Assembly: GCF_002797715.1 (NCBI RefSeq)
Contig: NZ_PGFF01000001.1
Location: forward strand, 2,441,304 to 2,505,303
From: Diaminobutyricimonas aerilata
Lineage (GTDB): Bacteria; Actinomycetota; Actinomycetes; Actinomycetales; Microbacteriaceae
Length of the DNA: 64,000 nt
Reading direction: 5' to 3'
Within the stretch, counting starts at the first letter, position 1, and each line of letters opens with the position of its first letter. A program made the position numbers and the translations under genes. Of this stretch, positions 44,713 through 54,314 are shown in pieces. The notes beneath the pieces are model-generated. The model was given only the letters and a program-made list of their open reading frames with translations. It did no database searches and had not been told where the DNA came from.

Positions 44713-46053
44713 ATGGATCGATTGCGGAACACCCGCCCGTCTCCAGCATTCAGCCGGAGATCCATGCTGCTGGGTTCGGCAGCAGCGCTCGGAAGTGCGG
44801 CCCTCGGCAGCACCCTGCTGAGCGGCTGCGCGACCGGCCCGGGAAGCAATGTGGCACAGCTGAAGTTCTGGCACCTGCTCAGCGGCGGCGACGGCGTCGT
44901 CATGGCCGGACTCGTCGAGGCGGCCAACGAGGCCAACACGACCTTCCACGCCACGCAGACCGTGCTGACGTGGGGGGCGCCGTACTACACGAAGCTCGCC
45001 ATGGCGTCCGCGGGAGGTCGCGCGCCGGACCTCGCGGTCATGCACGCGTCGCGCATCCCCGGGTACGCGCCGGGAGGGCTGCTCGATCCGTGGGATCTGT
45101 CGCTGCTGCGCGAATTCGGCGTGACCGAACAGAGCTTCCCCGCCCGCATCTGGGAGAAGGGGTTCATCGACGACAGGTTGTACTCGATCGCGCTCGACGC
45201 GCATCCGTTCGTCATGATGTACAACACCGACTACGCCGAGCAGGCGGGAGTGCTCGACTCCGACGGCAAGCTCGTGGAGACCACGAGTCCCGAGGAGTTC
45301 ATCGAGGTCGCCCGCGCCATGCAGGGCGCATCCGGCAATCGGGGTCTCTCGTACGGGTACCTCAACGACGGGGCGCAGATGTGGCGGCTCTGGTACACGT
45401 TCTACCGGCAGATGGAAGGCGAGATCGAGCTGCCGGTGGGCGGCGAGGCGCGCATCGATGAGGAACCCGCGGTCCGCTCGTTCGAGTTCATGCAGCAGCT
45501 GCTCGACGACGACATCGCCACCTCGCGCAACGACTACGCGACCGCCGTCGCCGAGTTCGTGAGCGGACAATCCGGCATCTTCTTCACGGGGGTGTGGGAG
45601 CTGCCCACGATGAAGAACGCCGAACTGCCCGTCGGCGGCGCGCCGATCCCGACGCTGTTCGGCACTCCGGCCGCCTACGCCGATTCCCACGCCTTCGTGC
45701 TGCCCCATCAGACGCAGCCCGATGAGAAGAAGCGGCGCGAGGCGTACCGCTTCGTCGCGGAGATCCTCAAGGGCTCGTTCGACTGGGCGGGGGCCGGACA
45801 CATCCCGGCGTACGTGCCCATCACCGAAGACCCGGCATACGCGGAGCTCTCACCGCAGGCCGACTACGCCGGTGCTGCGGAGATCATCAACTACGACCCG
45901 CCGGCATGGTTCACCGGGTCGGGGTCGGACTTCCAGAACATCTTCGGCGAGTTCGCGCAGCCGGTGCTCCTGAGCGGCGCTGACCCCGCCGCGGCGGTCA
46001 GCGGATTCCGCCAGCGCCTCAACGCGCTCCTGTCCAAGCCCAACCCGGTCTGA
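44713..46053 (+). CDS. CUT1-type sugar ABC transporter substrate-binding lipoprotein
   Basis: 446 residues. Tat-like start RRSMLLGSAAALGSAAL followed by the lipobox LLSGC, so a lipid-anchored binding protein. The fold is family-1 solute-binding protein (LKFWHLLSGGDG, PDLAVMHASRIPGYAPGG). Sits at the head of an operon with two permeases and a GH51 arabinofuranosidase; arabino-oligosaccharide or related pentose oligomers are therefore the likely ligands. No ATPase gene is present here, so a shared MsiK-type ATPase elsewhere must energise it. The ATG at 44713 follows GAAGGAG; a GTG six bases upstream would place that site inside the gene. Confidence 0.88.
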   Translation: MDRLRNTRPSPAFSRRSMLLGSAAALGSAALGSTLLSGCATGPGSNVAQLKFWHLLSGGDGVVMAGLVEAANEANTTFHATQTVLTWGAPYYTKLAMASAGGRAPDLAVMHASRIPGYAPGGLLDPWDLSLLREFGVTEQSFPARIWEKGFIDDRLYSIALDAHPFVMMYNTDYAEQAGVLDSDGKLVETTSPEEFIEVARAMQGASGNRGLSYGYLNDGAQMWRLWYTFYRQMEGEIELPVGGEARIDEEPAVRSFEFMQQLLDDDIATSRNDYATAVAEFVSGQSGIFFTGVWELPTMKNAELPVGGAPIPTLFGTPAAYADSHAFVLPHQTQPDEKKRREAYRFVAEILKGSFDWAGAGHIPAYVPITEDPAYAELSPQADYAGAAEIINYDPPAWFTGSGSDFQNIFGEFAQPVLLSGADPAAAVSGFRQRLNALLSKPNPV

Positions 46054-46069
46054 AACGAAGGAGTTTCGC

Positions 46070-47020
46070 ATGACTACCTCCGCAGTCGGCAATCGCGCCG
46101 TCGCGACGGCGGCCCCGGCCGCCGACGACGCCACCAGCATCCGACGTGGTTCGCACCGCCGCCGCAACAACGCCACGGCGTGGGCGTTCCTCGCCCCCTT
46201 CCTCGTGTTCTTCGTGCTCTTCCTCGTGTGGCCGATGATCCACGGGATCTACCTCAGCCTCACCGATCAGTCCCTCACCGGCAGCGGTGGCGCGCTCATC
46301 GGCATCGACAACTACCTCGAGGCGTTCGCGGATGCGGAGATGTGGGGGGCGATCTGGAACACCATCTGGTTCACCCTCCTGTCGACCGTGCCGCTCGTGC
46401 TCGTGGCACTCGTCATGGCGCTGCTCGTCGACCAGGGGCTCCCCGGACAGTGGCTCTGGCGACTGTCGTACTTCATGCCGTTCCTGCTCGCCTCGACGGT
46501 GGTCTCGCTCATCTGGATCTGGATGATGAACCCGCAGCTGGGTCTGTTCAACACCGTCCTGCAGGCGGTCGGACTCGAGCCGGTCCCCTGGCTTCAGGAT
46601 CCCTCGGTGTCGATGATCTCCATCGTCATCGCGACCGTGTGGTGGACGGTCGGATTCAACTTCCTGCTCTACCTGGCGGCGCTGCAGAACATCCCGGAGC
46701 AGCAGTACGAAGCGGCGTCGATCGACGGTGCCGGCAAGTGGCGGCAGCTCTTCGGGATCACCCTCCCGCAGCTCGGCCCGACCACGGCACTCATCGTGAT
46801 CCTGCAGGTGCTCGCCTCGCTCAAGGTCTTCGACCAGATCTACCAGATGATGAATCAGCTGGTCACGCCGGCCACCCAGTCGGCGGTGATCTACATCTTC
46901 GATGTGGGCTTCACCGGCTACCGGTTCGGCTACTCGTCGGCGATCTCGTACATCTTCTTCGCGATCGTGCTCATCGTCTCGCTCGTCCAGTTCCGCGTCA
47001 CCGCACGAAGGGGTGCATGA
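46070..47020 (+). CDS. CUT1-type sugar ABC transporter permease, MalF type
   Basis: 316 residues, six spans after a 40-residue cytoplasmic start (SIRRGSHRRRNNATAWAFLA). The EAA loop reads QQYEAASIDGAGKWRQLFGITLP. ACGAAGGAGTTTCGC precedes the ATG. Overlaps the next permease by four bases (ATGA). Confidence 0.9.
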   Translation: MTTSAVGNRAVATAAPAADDATSIRRGSHRRRNNATAWAFLAPFLVFFVLFLVWPMIHGIYLSLTDQSLTGSGGALIGIDNYLEAFADAEMWGAIWNTIWFTLLSTVPLVLVALVMALLVDQGLPGQWLWRLSYFMPFLLASTVVSLIWIWMMNPQLGLFNTVLQAVGLEPVPWLQDPSVSMISIVIATVWWTVGFNFLLYLAALQNIPEQQYEAASIDGAGKWRQLFGITLPQLGPTTALIVILQVLASLKVFDQIYQMMNQLVTPATQSAVIYIFDVGFTGYRFGYSSAISYIFFAIVLIVSLVQFRVTARRGA

Positions 47021-47919
47021 CCATGGCCACCGCAACTCTCACTCCGACCCGCGCACGCCAACTGCGCTCCACCGGTCGCCGACCCGGGGAGAAGCGCTTC
47101 GGCGTGGGTCGCGTCGTCGCCTTCGCGATCCTCGCCCTTCTCGCGATCACCTGGCTCATCCCCGTGCTGTGGGCCGTCGCCACCTCCCTGCAGTCCGAAG
47201 CGGATGCCGGATCGGCGCCGGTCAGCTGGATCGGCGAGTCCGGGATCACCTTCGAGGCCTACGCGAAGGTGCTCGCCGAGGGCAACGTGGGGCTGTGGAC
47301 GCTCAACAGCGTGCTGACCTCGGTGATCATCACGGCGCTCACCGTCGCGACGTCGGCCCTCGCCGCGTACGCGTTCTCGCGCCTCGACTTCGCCGGGCGC
47401 CGCTGGCTGTACTTCGCCATCATCGCCGCGATCATCATCCCGCCGCAGGTGCTCATCATCCCGTTGTTCTACGAGATGCTCGCCTTCGGCATGGTCGACA
47501 CCTACCTCGGGCTGATCCTGCCGCAGGTGGTGGCACCGGCGATGGTGTTCATCCTCAAGAAGTTCTTCGACGCCGTGCCGATCGAACTCGAGGAGGCGGC
47601 ACGCGTGGACGGCGCCAGCCGCCTGCGCGTGTTCTGGTCGATCGTGCTCCCGCTGTCCCGACCGATCCTCGCCGCGGTGTCGATCTTCGTGTTCATCCAG
47701 GCCTGGAACAACTTCCTCTGGCCCTTCCTCATCATCAACGACACCTCGCTCATGACCCTGCCGGTCGGACTGCAGACGGTGAAGAGCGCATTCGGCGTGC
47801 AGTACGCGCAGACGATGGCGATGTCGATCCTCGCCGCGCTGCCGCTCATCGTTCTGTTCCTGTTCTTCCAGCGGCAGATCATCAAGGGCATCGCCACCAC
47901 CGGATTCGGCGGCCAGTAG
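47017..47919 (+). CDS. CUT1-type sugar ABC transporter permease, MalG type
   Basis: 300 residues, six spans. The EAA loop is ELEEAARVDGASRLRVFWSI, and the C-terminal tail QRQIIKGIATTGFGGQ is typical of the MalG-type partner. Start ATG at 47017 is coupled to the MalF gene; a second ATG six bases on is possible. A strong hairpin follows its stop before the GH51 gene. Confidence 0.9.
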   Translation: MTMATATLTPTRARQLRSTGRRPGEKRFGVGRVVAFAILALLAITWLIPVLWAVATSLQSEADAGSAPVSWIGESGITFEAYAKVLAEGNVGLWTLNSVLTSVIITALTVATSALAAYAFSRLDFAGRRWLYFAIIAAIIIPPQVLIIPLFYEMLAFGMVDTYLGLILPQVVAPAMVFILKKFFDAVPIELEEAARVDGASRLRVFWSIVLPLSRPILAAVSIFVFIQAWNNFLWPFLIINDTSLMTLPVGLQTVKSAFGVQYAQTMAMSILAALPLIVLFLFFQRQIIKGIATTGFGGQ

Positions 47920-47933
47920 GCCGCACGCGTCAG

Positions 47934-47963
47934 CGGTGCGGCGGCCGCGAGGCCGCCGCACCG
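47934..47963 (+). repeat. Perfect 13-bp hairpin with GCGA tetraloop before the GH51 gene
   Basis: CGGTGCGGCGGCC-GCGA-GGCCGCCGCACCG, perfectly paired and closed by a GNRA-type loop, 14 bases after the permease stop and 30 bases before the GH51 start. No T-run follows, so it more likely protects or processes mRNA between the transporter genes and the hydrolase, setting different levels. Confidence 0.7.
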
Positions 47964-47993
47964 TCCCTCCCTCACCACGGAAACAGGAGAACC

Positions 47994-49526
47994 ATGTCCC
48001 ACGCCCGCATCACGCTCGACCGCGACTTCACCATCGGGGAGGTGCCTCGCCGGATCTTCGGCTCGTTCGTCGAGCACATGGGACGCTGCGTGTACACCGG
48101 CATCTACGAGCCCGGTCACCCCTCCGCCGACGAGGAGGGCTTCCGCACCGACGTACTCGAACTCGTCAAGGAGATGGGTCCCACCGTCATCCGCTACCCC
48201 GGGGGCAACTTCGTCTCGGGCTACAACTGGGAGGACGGCGTCGGGCCGGTCGAGCAGCGCCCGCGCCGCCTCGACGGCGCCTGGCACACCGTCGAGAGCA
48301 ACGCGTTCGGGCTGCACGAGTTCGTGCGCTGGTCGAAGAAGGCGGGCACCGAGATCATGGAGGCCATCAACCTCGGCACGCGAGGGGTGGATGCGGCACG
48401 CGAGCTCGTCGAGTACGCGAATCACCCGGGCGGCACCTACCTCTCCGATCTGCGCAAGCAGCACGGCACCGCGGAGCCGTTCGACATCCGCCTGTGGTGC
48501 CTCGGCAACGAGCTCGACGGTCCGTGGCAGATCGGCCACAAGACCGCCGACGAATACGGCCGCCTCGCGCAGGAGGCCGGCAAGGCGATGCGCTTCGTCG
48601 ACCCGGATCTCGAACTCGTGGCGGTCGGCAGCTCGAGCTCGGCCATGCCGACCTTCGGCTCGTGGGAGCACACCGTGCTGAGCCACGCCTACGACGAAGT
48701 CGACTACATCTCCATGCACGCCTACTACCAGGAGGAGGACGGCGACGCGCAGAGCTTCCTCGCCACCTCGCTCGACACCGACTACTTCATCGAGTCTGTC
48801 GTCGCCACGGCCGACGCGGTGCGGGCGAAGCGCAAGGCGAAGAAGTTCATCAACATCTCCTTCGACGAGTGGAACGTCTGGTACCAGCGCGGCCTCGACA
48901 CCGACGACCAGCCGCACAAGGTGTCGAAGGGGTGGCGGGAGTACCCGCGGCTCATCGAAGACGAGTACAACGTGACCGATGCGGTCGTCGTCGGCACGCT
49001 GCTCAACTCGCTGCTGCGGCACGGCGACCGGGTGACGATCGCGAACCAGGCGCAGCTCGTGAATGTGATCGCGCCGATCCGCAGCGAAGAGAACGGACCG
49101 GCGTGGCGGCAGACCAGCTTCTGGCCGTTCGCGCGCATGTCGGAGCTCGCCCGTGGGCAGATCCTGCGCGTCGCCGTCGACTCCGACAAGGTCGCGACGA
49201 AGAAGTTCGGCGACGCCGACCTGGTCGACGTGAGCGCCACGTGGGACGAGGAGCACGGCCGCGTCGCGCTCTTCCTCGCGAACCGCGGCCTCGACGACGC
49301 GGCGGACGTGGAGGTGGTGCTGCGCGGGCTCGGCGCCTCGGGCGTGCGCCGCGCCGAGGTGCTCGACATCCCCAAGGGCGGCGACCGCTTCACGACCAAC
49401 ACCGAGCAGTCGCAGCCGGTCGGACTCCGCCCGCTCGACGGGGTGGGCATCGACGAGGGCGTGCTCAAGCTCACCCTCCCGGCGCTCTCGTGGGCGGTCG
49501 TCGAGCTCGACGTCTCGACCGTGTGA
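47994..49526 (+). CDS. abfA: GH51 alpha-L-arabinofuranosidase
   Basis: 510 residues of glycoside hydrolase family 51. Acid/base Glu173 in CLGNELDGPW and nucleophile Glu292 in NISFDEWNVWY are in family context; GHPSADEEGFRTDVLELVKE and RYPGGNFVSGYNWEDG are the N-terminal barrel landmarks. No signal peptide, so it is intracellular and acts on imported arabino-oligosaccharides. The ATG at 47994 follows ACAGGAGAACC. Last sugar gene of the LacI-regulated operon. Confidence 0.93.
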   Translation: MSHARITLDRDFTIGEVPRRIFGSFVEHMGRCVYTGIYEPGHPSADEEGFRTDVLELVKEMGPTVIRYPGGNFVSGYNWEDGVGPVEQRPRRLDGAWHTVESNAFGLHEFVRWSKKAGTEIMEAINLGTRGVDAARELVEYANHPGGTYLSDLRKQHGTAEPFDIRLWCLGNELDGPWQIGHKTADEYGRLAQEAGKAMRFVDPDLELVAVGSSSSAMPTFGSWEHTVLSHAYDEVDYISMHAYYQEEDGDAQSFLATSLDTDYFIESVVATADAVRAKRKAKKFINISFDEWNVWYQRGLDTDDQPHKVSKGWREYPRLIEDEYNVTDAVVVGTLLNSLLRHGDRVTIANQAQLVNVIAPIRSEENGPAWRQTSFWPFARMSELARGQILRVAVDSDKVATKKFGDADLVDVSATWDEEHGRVALFLANRGLDDAADVEVVLRGLGASGVRRAEVLDIPKGGDRFTTNTEQSQPVGLRPLDGVGIDEGVLKLTLPALSWAVVELDVSTV

Positions 49527-49529
49527 GCC

Positions 49530-50009
49530 ATGCCGCTCCAGCCGGCCGACGTCGAGGCCGCCGCGCGCATCCGGGATGCGGAGCGCGCGCGCCTCGACGC
49601 GGCCGGCATCGGCGGGGAACTCGAGCTCGTCGGCGGATCGAGCGTCACCGGGGCGCTCACCCACGGCGACATCGACCTGCACCTGCGGGTGCCGGTCGCC
49701 GAGTTCGACGCGACCGTCGAGCTGATGTACGACCTCTACGTCGACGTGAAGCGCGAGATCTGGCAACCGACCCTCGCCGCCTTCGAGCGGATCGGCATGC
49801 CGCCGGTCGGGGTCGCGGTCACGCCGCTCGGCTCGGAGCACGACGAGCGGTTCTCCCGTTCGTGGACGCTGTTGCGCGCGCATCCGGAGCTCATCACCGA
49901 GTACAACGCCATGAAGCGAGCGGACGACGGGCCGGATGGGCCCGGATACGAGGCGCGCAAGTCGGCGTTCTTCGACCACCTCGTGGCGATCGACCTCGAC
50001 GACCCCTGA
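49530..50009 (+). CDS. GrpB-family protein with nucleotidyltransferase fold
   Basis: 159 residues. The UPF0157/GrpB signature occurs as LVGGSSVTGALTHGDIDLHLRV (GS and DxD-type metal pair), and the ending YNAMKRADDGPDGPGYEARKSAF is usual for the family. Biochemical role unknown; nucleotide transfer is likely by fold. The ATG lies 3 bases after the GH51 stop, so it is probably read through from the sugar operon, although its role there is not obvious. Confidence 0.7.
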   Translation: MPLQPADVEAAARIRDAERARLDAAGIGGELELVGGSSVTGALTHGDIDLHLRVPVAEFDATVELMYDLYVDVKREIWQPTLAAFERIGMPPVGVAVTPLGSEHDERFSRSWTLLRAHPELITEYNAMKRADDGPDGPGYEARKSAFFDHLVAIDLDDP

Positions 50010-50124
50010 GTTCGGGGAGATCCCCGCCCGACTCTCCCACCGGGCGGTCGGCTGCCGTGGCTAGGCTCGGAGCACCGCGATGCAACCACACGGTGAACGG
50101 CCCGGTCGGGCGGTGGGGATTCTC

Positions 50125-50349
50125 ATGACACACGACGAAGTCGACCTGCTGGTGCCCCTCGAGGACGCGCCGCGACCGCCGCTGGCCGGGCAGCTCACGG
50201 TCGCACTGCTGGTCCTGTTCGCCGGGGTGATCGTGCTCACTGTGCTGTACGCGTGGCTGCTGCAGGAGAAGTGGTGGCCGATCCTGGCTCTCACCTTCGC
50301 GGGGATCGCCGGGCAGCTCGGCACCGACTTCGAACACGGGGTGCGCTGA
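50125..50349 (+). CDS. Small two-span membrane protein
   Basis: 74 residues: acidic start (MTHDEVDLLVPLEDAPRPP), two membrane spans (about 25-45 and 52-70) and the end QLGTDFEHGVR. The ATG at 50125 follows GGTGGGG; an in-frame start at 50080 lacks a ribosome-binding site. No family recognised and the call rests on composition, spans and position. Confidence 0.45.
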   Translation: MTHDEVDLLVPLEDAPRPPLAGQLTVALLVLFAGVIVLTVLYAWLLQEKWWPILALTFAGIAGQLGTDFEHGVR

Positions 50350-50413
50350 ACCGCGGCGGTCCGCAGGCCGGATGCCCTCCCGCGGCGACACGTCGGCGAC
50401 GTAGCATCGACCC

Positions 50414-51568
50414 ATGGTCACCGCCGTCATCGTCGACGCCGTGCGCACCGCATCCGGTCGCGGCAAACCGGGCGGCGCCCTCGCGCACCACCACCCCGCC
50501 GATCTCCTGGGTCGGGTGCTCCGCGCACTCGTCGACCGTCACGGCCTCGACCCGGCGCTCATCGACGACGTGATCGGCGGATGCCTGGGTCAGATCCGGC
50601 AGCAGGCGGTCAACGTCACCCGCAATGCGGTGCTGTCGGCCGGGTTCCCCGAGACGGTGCCCGCGACGACGATCGACCGGCAGTGCGGGTCGAGCCAGCA
50701 GGCCGTGCACTTCGCCGCCCAGGGCGTCGCCGCCGGCGCGTACGACCTCGTCATCGCGTGCGGCGTCGAACTGATGAGCACCGTGCCGATCGGCGCGGCG
50801 ACCCTCGGCGAGGACCCGTACGGCCCCCGCATCGCCGAGCGGTACCCGGGCGGACTCGTCGGGCAGGGCATCAGTGCCGAACTCATCAGCGCGCGGTGGG
50901 GCCTCGAGCGCGACGAGCTCGACGCGTACGCCGCGCGCTCGCACGCGCTCGCGGCGGCGGCGGACTTCTCCGGCGAGATCCTCCCCGTCGACGGTCACGC
51001 GAGCGACGAGACCGTGCGCCCCGGCACGACCGTCGAGGCCCTCGCCGGCCTGCGTCCCGCCTTCGAGGACGAGCGGATGCGGGAACGGTTCCCCGAGATC
51101 GACTGGCGCATCACCGCGGGGAACTCCTCGCCGCTCACCGACGGTGCCTCCGCGGTGCTCATCGCGAGCGAAACCGCCGCCGAACGACTCGGGCTGCCCG
51201 TGCGAGCGCGGTTCCGAGCATTCGACGTCATCGGCTCCGACCCGGTCGAGATGCTCACCGCGATCATCCCGGCGACTCGGCGGGTGCTGGAGAAGGCGGG
51301 TCTCGGCATCGACGACATCGACGCGTTCGAGGTGAACGAGGCGTTCGCCCCGGTGCCGCTCGCCTGGCAGCGCGAACTCGGCGCCGACCCGGATCGGCTC
51401 AACCCCCGCGGCGGTGCCATCGCGCTCGGACACGCGCTCGGTTCGAGCGGAACCCGCCTGCTCACCACCCTGCTCGGCACCCTCGAGTCGACCGGCGGCC
51501 GGGTCGGACTGCAGACGATGTGCGAAGGCGGCGGCATGGCGAACGCCCTCGTGCTGGAGCGCGTCTGA
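50414..51568 (+). CDS. Thiolase (acetyl-CoA acetyltransferase family)
   Basis: 384 residues. Nucleophile Cys91 in IDRQCGSSQQAVH; NEAF and GGAIALGHALGSSG (with the catalytic His); and the C-terminal base Cys in TMCEGGGMANALVLE. Either degradative or biosynthetic thiolase. One-base overlap with the SDR gene downstream (TGATG) suggests a small acyl-CoA unit. Confidence 0.9.
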   Translation: MVTAVIVDAVRTASGRGKPGGALAHHHPADLLGRVLRALVDRHGLDPALIDDVIGGCLGQIRQQAVNVTRNAVLSAGFPETVPATTIDRQCGSSQQAVHFAAQGVAAGAYDLVIACGVELMSTVPIGAATLGEDPYGPRIAERYPGGLVGQGISAELISARWGLERDELDAYAARSHALAAAADFSGEILPVDGHASDETVRPGTTVEALAGLRPAFEDERMRERFPEIDWRITAGNSSPLTDGASAVLIASETAAERLGLPVRARFRAFDVIGSDPVEMLTAIIPATRRVLEKAGLGIDDIDAFEVNEAFAPVPLAWQRELGADPDRLNPRGGAIALGHALGSSGTRLLTTLLGTLESTGGRVGLQTMCEGGGMANALVLERV

Positions 51569-52323
51569 TGCGCCTCGAAGGCGCCGCGGCGCTCGTCACG
51601 GGCGGCGCCTCGGGACTCGGCCTCGCCACCGTGCGGGCCCTCGTCACCGCCGGCGCGCGCGTCGTCGCCGTCGACCTGCCGGGAGCGGAAGCGGCGGCAC
51701 GGGTGGCCGACGCGGGCGCGGAGTTCGCGGAAGGCGACGTCACCGACGAGCACGCCCTCTCGGCGGCGCTCGACCTCGCGGAGGGGCTCGGCTCCTTGCG
51801 GATCGCGGTCGCGTGCGCGGGCATCGCCCCGCCGGCGAAGCTGCTCGGCCGCGACGGTCCGCTGCCCCTCGATCGCATCGACCGAGTGCTCCGCGTCGAT
51901 CTGCTCGGCACGCTCAACCTCGCGCGGCTCGCCGCCGAGCGCATCGCCCGCACCGACCCGGTCGACGGCGAGCGCGGCGTGCTGGTGACGACCGCATCCG
52001 TCGCCGCGTTCGACGGGCAGATCGGGCAGGTCGCCTACGCCGCCGCGAAGGCCGGAGTCGCCGGTGCGACGCTGCCGATGGCTCGAGAGCTGGCCGCCCA
52101 CCTCATCCGCGTCGTCTCGATCGCGCCGGGGATCTTCGACACGCCTCTCCTCGCGGCGCTGCCCGAGGCGGCCCGCGAATCGCTCGGCGCCCAGGTGCCG
52201 CATCCGTCGCGCCTCGGACGCCCCGAGGAGTTCGCGGCCCTCGTGCTGCACGTCGTCGACAATCCGATGCTCAACGGCGAGGTCATCCGCCTCGACGGCG
52301 GCATCCGGATGGCGCCGCGCTAG
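51568..52323 (+). CDS. SDR-family 3-hydroxyacyl-CoA dehydrogenase-like protein
   Basis: 251 residues. NAD-binding TGGASGLGLATVRAL at the start, DLPG at the second strand (NAD-preferring Asp), Ser of VTTASVAAF and the catalytic YxxxK in VAYAAAKAGVAG. The closest named relatives by pattern are type-2 3-hydroxyacyl-CoA dehydrogenases (HSD17B10-like), which fits its coupling to the thiolase gene. Stop overlaps the convergent ABC exporter gene by four bases. Confidence 0.85.
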   Translation: MRLEGAAALVTGGASGLGLATVRALVTAGARVVAVDLPGAEAAARVADAGAEFAEGDVTDEHALSAALDLAEGLGSLRIAVACAGIAPPAKLLGRDGPLPLDRIDRVLRVDLLGTLNLARLAAERIARTDPVDGERGVLVTTASVAAFDGQIGQVAYAAAKAGVAGATLPMARELAAHLIRVVSIAPGIFDTPLLAALPEAARESLGAQVPHPSRLGRPEEFAALVLHVVDNPMLNGEVIRLDGGIRMAPR

Positions 52324-54137
52324 AACGCCTGGGCTGCGTGCAGGCGCGCGTAGGCGCCCTGCTGCGCGAGGAGTTCGTCGTGCGCCCCGATCTCGACGAT
52401 GCGTCCTCGTTCGAGCACGACGATGCGGTCGGCGGAGCGGATCGTCGACAACCGGTGCGCGACGATGAGGGTCGTGCGTCCCTCCATGAGGCGATCGAGG
52501 GCTTGCTTCACGAGCGCCTCCGATGCGGAATCGAGCGCGCTCGTCGCCTCGTCGAGCAGCAGCACCCGCGGGTCGCGGATGAGGGCGCGGGCGATCGCGA
52601 GGCGCTGACGCTGGCCGCCGGAGAGCCGGGCGCCGCGTTCGCCCACCATCGTGTTCCAGCCCTCGGGAAGCTGCTCGACGATCTCGAGGGCGTTCGCATC
52701 GCGGAGCGCGCGGGTGACGCGATCGTCGTCGACCGGGCCGAGCCCGTAGGTGACGTTGTCGCGGATCGAGCCCTCGTACAGCACCGACTCCTGCGGCACG
52801 ACCGACACGAAGCGGCGATAGCTGCGCAGGTCGAGGCTCTGCATGTTCTGCAGGTCGAGCGCCATCCGTCCGGAGGTCGGACGCAGGAACCCGAGCGCGA
52901 GATTCACGATCGTCGATTTGCCCGATCCGCTCGGACCGACGAAGGCCACGGTCTCCCCCGCCGCGATGTCGAGGTCGATGCCGCTCAGCGCGGGGCGCTC
53001 GTCGCGGTCGTAGCTGAACGAGACGTTGTCGAAGGTGAGACGGCCCTGCACCCCGTCGACGCGACGCTTGCCGGCATTCTGCTCGACATCGGGATCCTGT
53101 AGCACCTCCGCGATCGAGCGGATCGACTCACGCCCCCGCGCGAGGGCCGGCATGAGGTTGAGCAGCGCGACGATGCCGGTCGTCAGGAGCGTGAAGTAGG
53201 TGCTCAACAGCACCACCTGGCCGGGCGTGATGTCGAGGAAGCCGGTGAGCGCCGCGCCGGCGGCGAGCACGAGGCACGCGACCGCGAGCAGCTGGAACGA
53301 GAGCCACGACACCGCCCCGAACCGCCCGGTCACCCGGTCCAGGGCGTGACCGGCGCTGCGCACGTTCTCCGCGCTGCCCGCGACCCGGTCGGCGGCATGC
53401 TCCTCGAGACCGTGGGCGCGGGTGATCGGCATGAGCGTGGCCATCTCGCCGACGCGTGCCGAGAACTGCTCCACCTGCCGGCGGAACGCCTCGTTGCGCT
53501 GGTGCGACAGCTTGCGAACGAACAGCAGCAGCGCGACGCCGAGCGGCACGGTGACGAGGAAGACGATGAGGAACGCGGGCACCTGGATCGCCGTCATCGT
53601 GATCGCGCCGCCCAGGATGCCGACGGCCGTCATCGTCGGCGGATACGACTGCTGCAGCATCTGCTCGATCGTCTCGACGTCACGCACGACCTTGGTCTGG
53701 ATGACCGACGCGCTCGCCCGTGTATGGAAACCGATGGAGAGGTTCTGCAGGCGTTCCACGAGCACGTTGCGCAGGTCGGCGCCGACCTGCCGGTACACGC
53801 GGCTGAACTGGTCGTTGTAGAAGATGCCGACCGGGTAGTTCTGCAGCAGCACCCCGAACGCGAGGCCGCCGTAGAGCGCGAGCTCGGGCAGCGGGCGGTG
53901 CTCGACGACCGTGTCGATGATCGCCGCGGTGAGCACGGGCATGAGCCACGTGGGCGAGTCCTTGATGACGTACGCGACCGTCAGGAGCGCGAACCGGCCG
54001 CGATGCATCCCGAGGATGCGGAACAGCGAGCGGAACGGATGGTCGCCGTCGATCCGCTGCAGCGGCCCGGGCGGCCCGTCAGGCCCTGGCGGGCGGCCTC
54101 CACCGCCGTTGCGGGCGGTGGGCAGCGGCGTCGACAC
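52320..54137 (-). CDS. ABC exporter, fused membrane and ATPase domains
   Basis: 605 residues: a membrane domain with six spans (about 45-330) and a C-terminal ATPase with GPSGSGKST, Q-loop [32 protein letters not shown], and VLLLDEATSALDSASE. Half-transporter type that works as a homodimer. The first 30 residues are Pro/Gly-rich. Start GTG at 54137. Substrate not predictable. Tail-to-tail overlap with the SDR gene. Confidence 0.9.
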   Translation of the reverse strand: MSTPLPTARNGGGGRPPGPDGPPGPLQRIDGDHPFRSLFRILGMHRGRFALLTVAYVIKDSPTWLMPVLTAAIIDTVVEHRPLPELALYGGLAFGVLLQNYPVGIFYNDQFSRVYRQVGADLRNVLVERLQNLSIGFHTRASASVIQTKVVRDVETIEQMLQQSYPPTMTAVGILGGAITMTAIQVPAFLIVFLVTVPLGVALLLFVRKLSHQRNEAFRRQVEQFSARVGEMATLMPITRAHGLEEHAADRVAGSAENVRSAGHALDRVTGRFGAVSWLSFQLLAVACLVLAAGAALTGFLDITPGQVVLLSTYFTLLTTGIVALLNLMPALARGRESIRSIAEVLQDPDVEQNAGKRRVDGVQGRLTFDNVSFSYDRDERPALSGIDLDIAAGETVAFVGPSGSGKSTIVNLALGFLRPTSGRMALDLQNMQSLDLRSYRRFVSVVPQESVLYEGSIRDNVTYGLGPVDDDRVTRALRDANALEIVEQLPEGWNTMVGERGARLSGGQRQRLAIARALIRDPRVLLLDEATSALDSASEALVKQALDRLMEGRTTLIVAHRLSTIRSADRIVVLERGRIVEIGAHDELLAQQGAYARLHAAQAF

Positions 54138-54314
54138 GCGATCCAGTATCGTCTCCGACGGTGTGGGAACGTTGCACTATTGCGTGCGCGCGTCGGGTGA
54201 TTCGCCGGCCGAATGGTGCATCTCGACCGCCGGTCCGCCGCCGTTCGTCCGCCTCACAGCGCCGGTTCCCTCCCCGTTCACGGACGGGCTTCCCCATGGC
54301 CTTACCTTGCGGTC

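Noticed and set aside
46902-47993. N-terminal extension of the GH51 frame through the MalG gene
   Set aside because: Overlaps a recognised permease in another frame; the ATG at 47994 has a good ribosome-binding site and starts at the GH51 domain.
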